From: Sporosarcina sp. FSL K6-1522
GTDB lineage: Bacteria; Bacillota; Bacilli; Bacillales_A; Planococcaceae
Assembly: GCF_038622445.1 (NCBI RefSeq)
Contig: NZ_CP152019.1
Location: 4,066,501-4,130,500, forward strand
DNA: 64,000 bases
Direction: 5' to 3'
The notes under the pieces were generated by a model. That model was given only the letters and a program-made list of their open reading frames with translations. It searched no databases and had not been told where the DNA came from. Shown in pieces: positions 63,242-64,000 of this stretch (the stretch's first letter is position 1; every line of letters begins with the position of its first letter). The position numbers and the translations under genes are program-made.

Positions 63242-64000
63242 TTATTGTGCTATTTTTGATTTCATTTCTTCATATAGCTCTGAGGCAAAAGTATAATGCG
63301 AAGTACATCCGTGTAAAAACAGTTGAAACTCTTGATTGATAGTTTCTCCCTTTTTCAACTGATTTTTTTCATAACGGGCTGATTGAATTTTTTTTGCCAG
63401 TTGCTCATTTTGGACGCGCATCATTGGTTCTATACAACATTTATAAAATGAATTATCTTTTATAAGATTAAATTCTTTATCGAGATTACTATAGTCAATT
63501 TCGATAGTTGAAAAGGTTCTTCGAGTCACTTTTTGTTGAATTTTCTCCAAACCACTCATTGCACTATGCAATAATTTCCCGAGTTTTTTTTGCTGTTCAT
63601 CTATATAAACTAATCTAGAATCTAAATAATCATCATTGTAATCATTATTCCCATCTGCCCATCCATTGTGTACTACTTTAGCATGCAATTGCTGCTCGAT
63701 TAGATCGGTTAACGGCTTGTATACTGCGCCTTCGATAGCCGCTCCATTCTTTGTTGTATTAATAATATCAAGATGCTTATTCTGAGAAATGTACATTTCA
63801 AGTTGGCTTCTCATCTGGTTAAAACCTTCGGTCGTCTTGACGTCATTCCCATAAACGTCTTTCACAATAAGGGCCTTGGCCAAAGAATCCGCTTTTACTT
63901 CTTGAGAACCAGTCCCGTAGTCAATTCCTTTTGCATAGTGTTTATTATCGATATAAGCAAGGTTTTGTCCAACAAGGATAATTTTATTGAAACCAAGTTT
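63242..64000 (-). CDS. C-terminal part of a Maf motility accessory factor (5' end off window)
   Basis: 252 residues are visible; the N-terminus lies to the right of the window. The frame stays open to position 64000 and reads GFNKIILVGQNLAYIDNKHY and YAKGIDYGTG, which match the MAF_flag10/DUF115 domain found in flagellin glycosyltransferases. The rest is a helical C-terminal domain. Maf proteins transfer nonulosonic acids such as pseudaminic or legionaminic acid onto flagellin. The downstream genes for such a sugar and the nearby flagellin fit well. Confidence 0.88.
   Translation of the reverse strand, partial: KLGFNKIILVGQNLAYIDNKHYAKGIDYGTGSQEVKADSLAKALIVKDVYGNDVKTTEGFNQMRSQLEMYISQNKHLDIINTTKNGAAIEGAVYKPLTDLIEQQLHAKVVHNGWADGNNDYNDDYLDSRLVYIDEQQKKLGKLLHSAMSGLEKIQQKVTRRTFSTIEIDYSNLDKEFNLIKDNSFYKCCIEPMMRVQNEQLAKKIQSARYEKNQLKKGETINQEFQLFLHGCTSHYTFASELYEEMKSKIAQ

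Overview
The window comes from a low-GC, Gram-positive, flagellated rod of the order Bacillales. Gene content and order (addB-addA, yisK-yisL, yitU-yitV-yitW, flaG-fliD-fliS-fliT, hpf-secA-prfB-cccB-ftsE-ftsX, ctpB-minJ-csbA) match blocks of the Bacillus subtilis chromosome but in a rearranged order. A Planococcaceae member such as Sporosarcina is my best inference; no rRNA or other phylogenetic marker is present to prove it. No tRNA, rRNA, CRISPR array, prophage or complete insertion sequence was seen.

Layout. 1-3.1 kb: yitW/yitV/yitU-like genes and a DegV lipid-binding protein. 3.1-4.6 kb: a secreted, membrane-anchored GH13-like protein whose catalytic residues are mostly lost. 4.7-7.5 kb: a 40-residue membrane peptide, yisL, yisK and a DUF418 membrane protein. 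7.5-14.7 kb: the AddAB recombination helicase-nuclease. 15-21.6 kb: a formate/oxalate-type MFS transporter, fdhD, a DUF2294 gene and a formate dehydrogenase operon (fdh plus yrhD-like). 21.7-23.5 kb: a TVP38 membrane protein and azlCD. 23.5-37 kb: cell division, envelope and secretion genes (csbA, minJ, ctpB, a thioredoxin/membrane protein pair, an M23 murein hydrolase next to ftsEX, cccB, prfB with its programmed frameshift, secA, hpf). 37-48.6 kb: motility (PilZ protein, a polytopic chemoreceptor, fliT-fliS-fliD-flaG, and three tandem paralogous dCache chemoreceptors, each behind a sigma-D-type promoter). 48.7-53.3 kb: two NhaC-type antiporter paralogues, an SDR enzyme and luxS, with a decayed luxS copy between the antiporters. 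53.3-54.3 kb: a frameshifted pRiA4b ORF-3 family gene. 54.7-64 kb: a flagellin with an unusual Cys-containing central domain, a DUF2920 hydrolase and an AT-rich nonulosonic-acid type sugar operon led by a Maf motility accessory factor. The last block is probably a flagellin glycosylation island.

Besides the genes, two families of non-coding repeats recur. One is a short terminal-inverted-repeat element of about 45-170 bp in at least four intergenic gaps (about 2.04, 14.78, 21.61 and 26.98 kb). The other is a set of tandem arrays with a strict 21-bp period in four other gaps (about 4.70, 25.14, 31.71 and 36.26 kb). The most distinctive observations are these two families, the luxS pseudogene, the GH13 pseudoenzyme, and the flagellin glycosylation island with its NeuA-like/PseG-like fusion protein.
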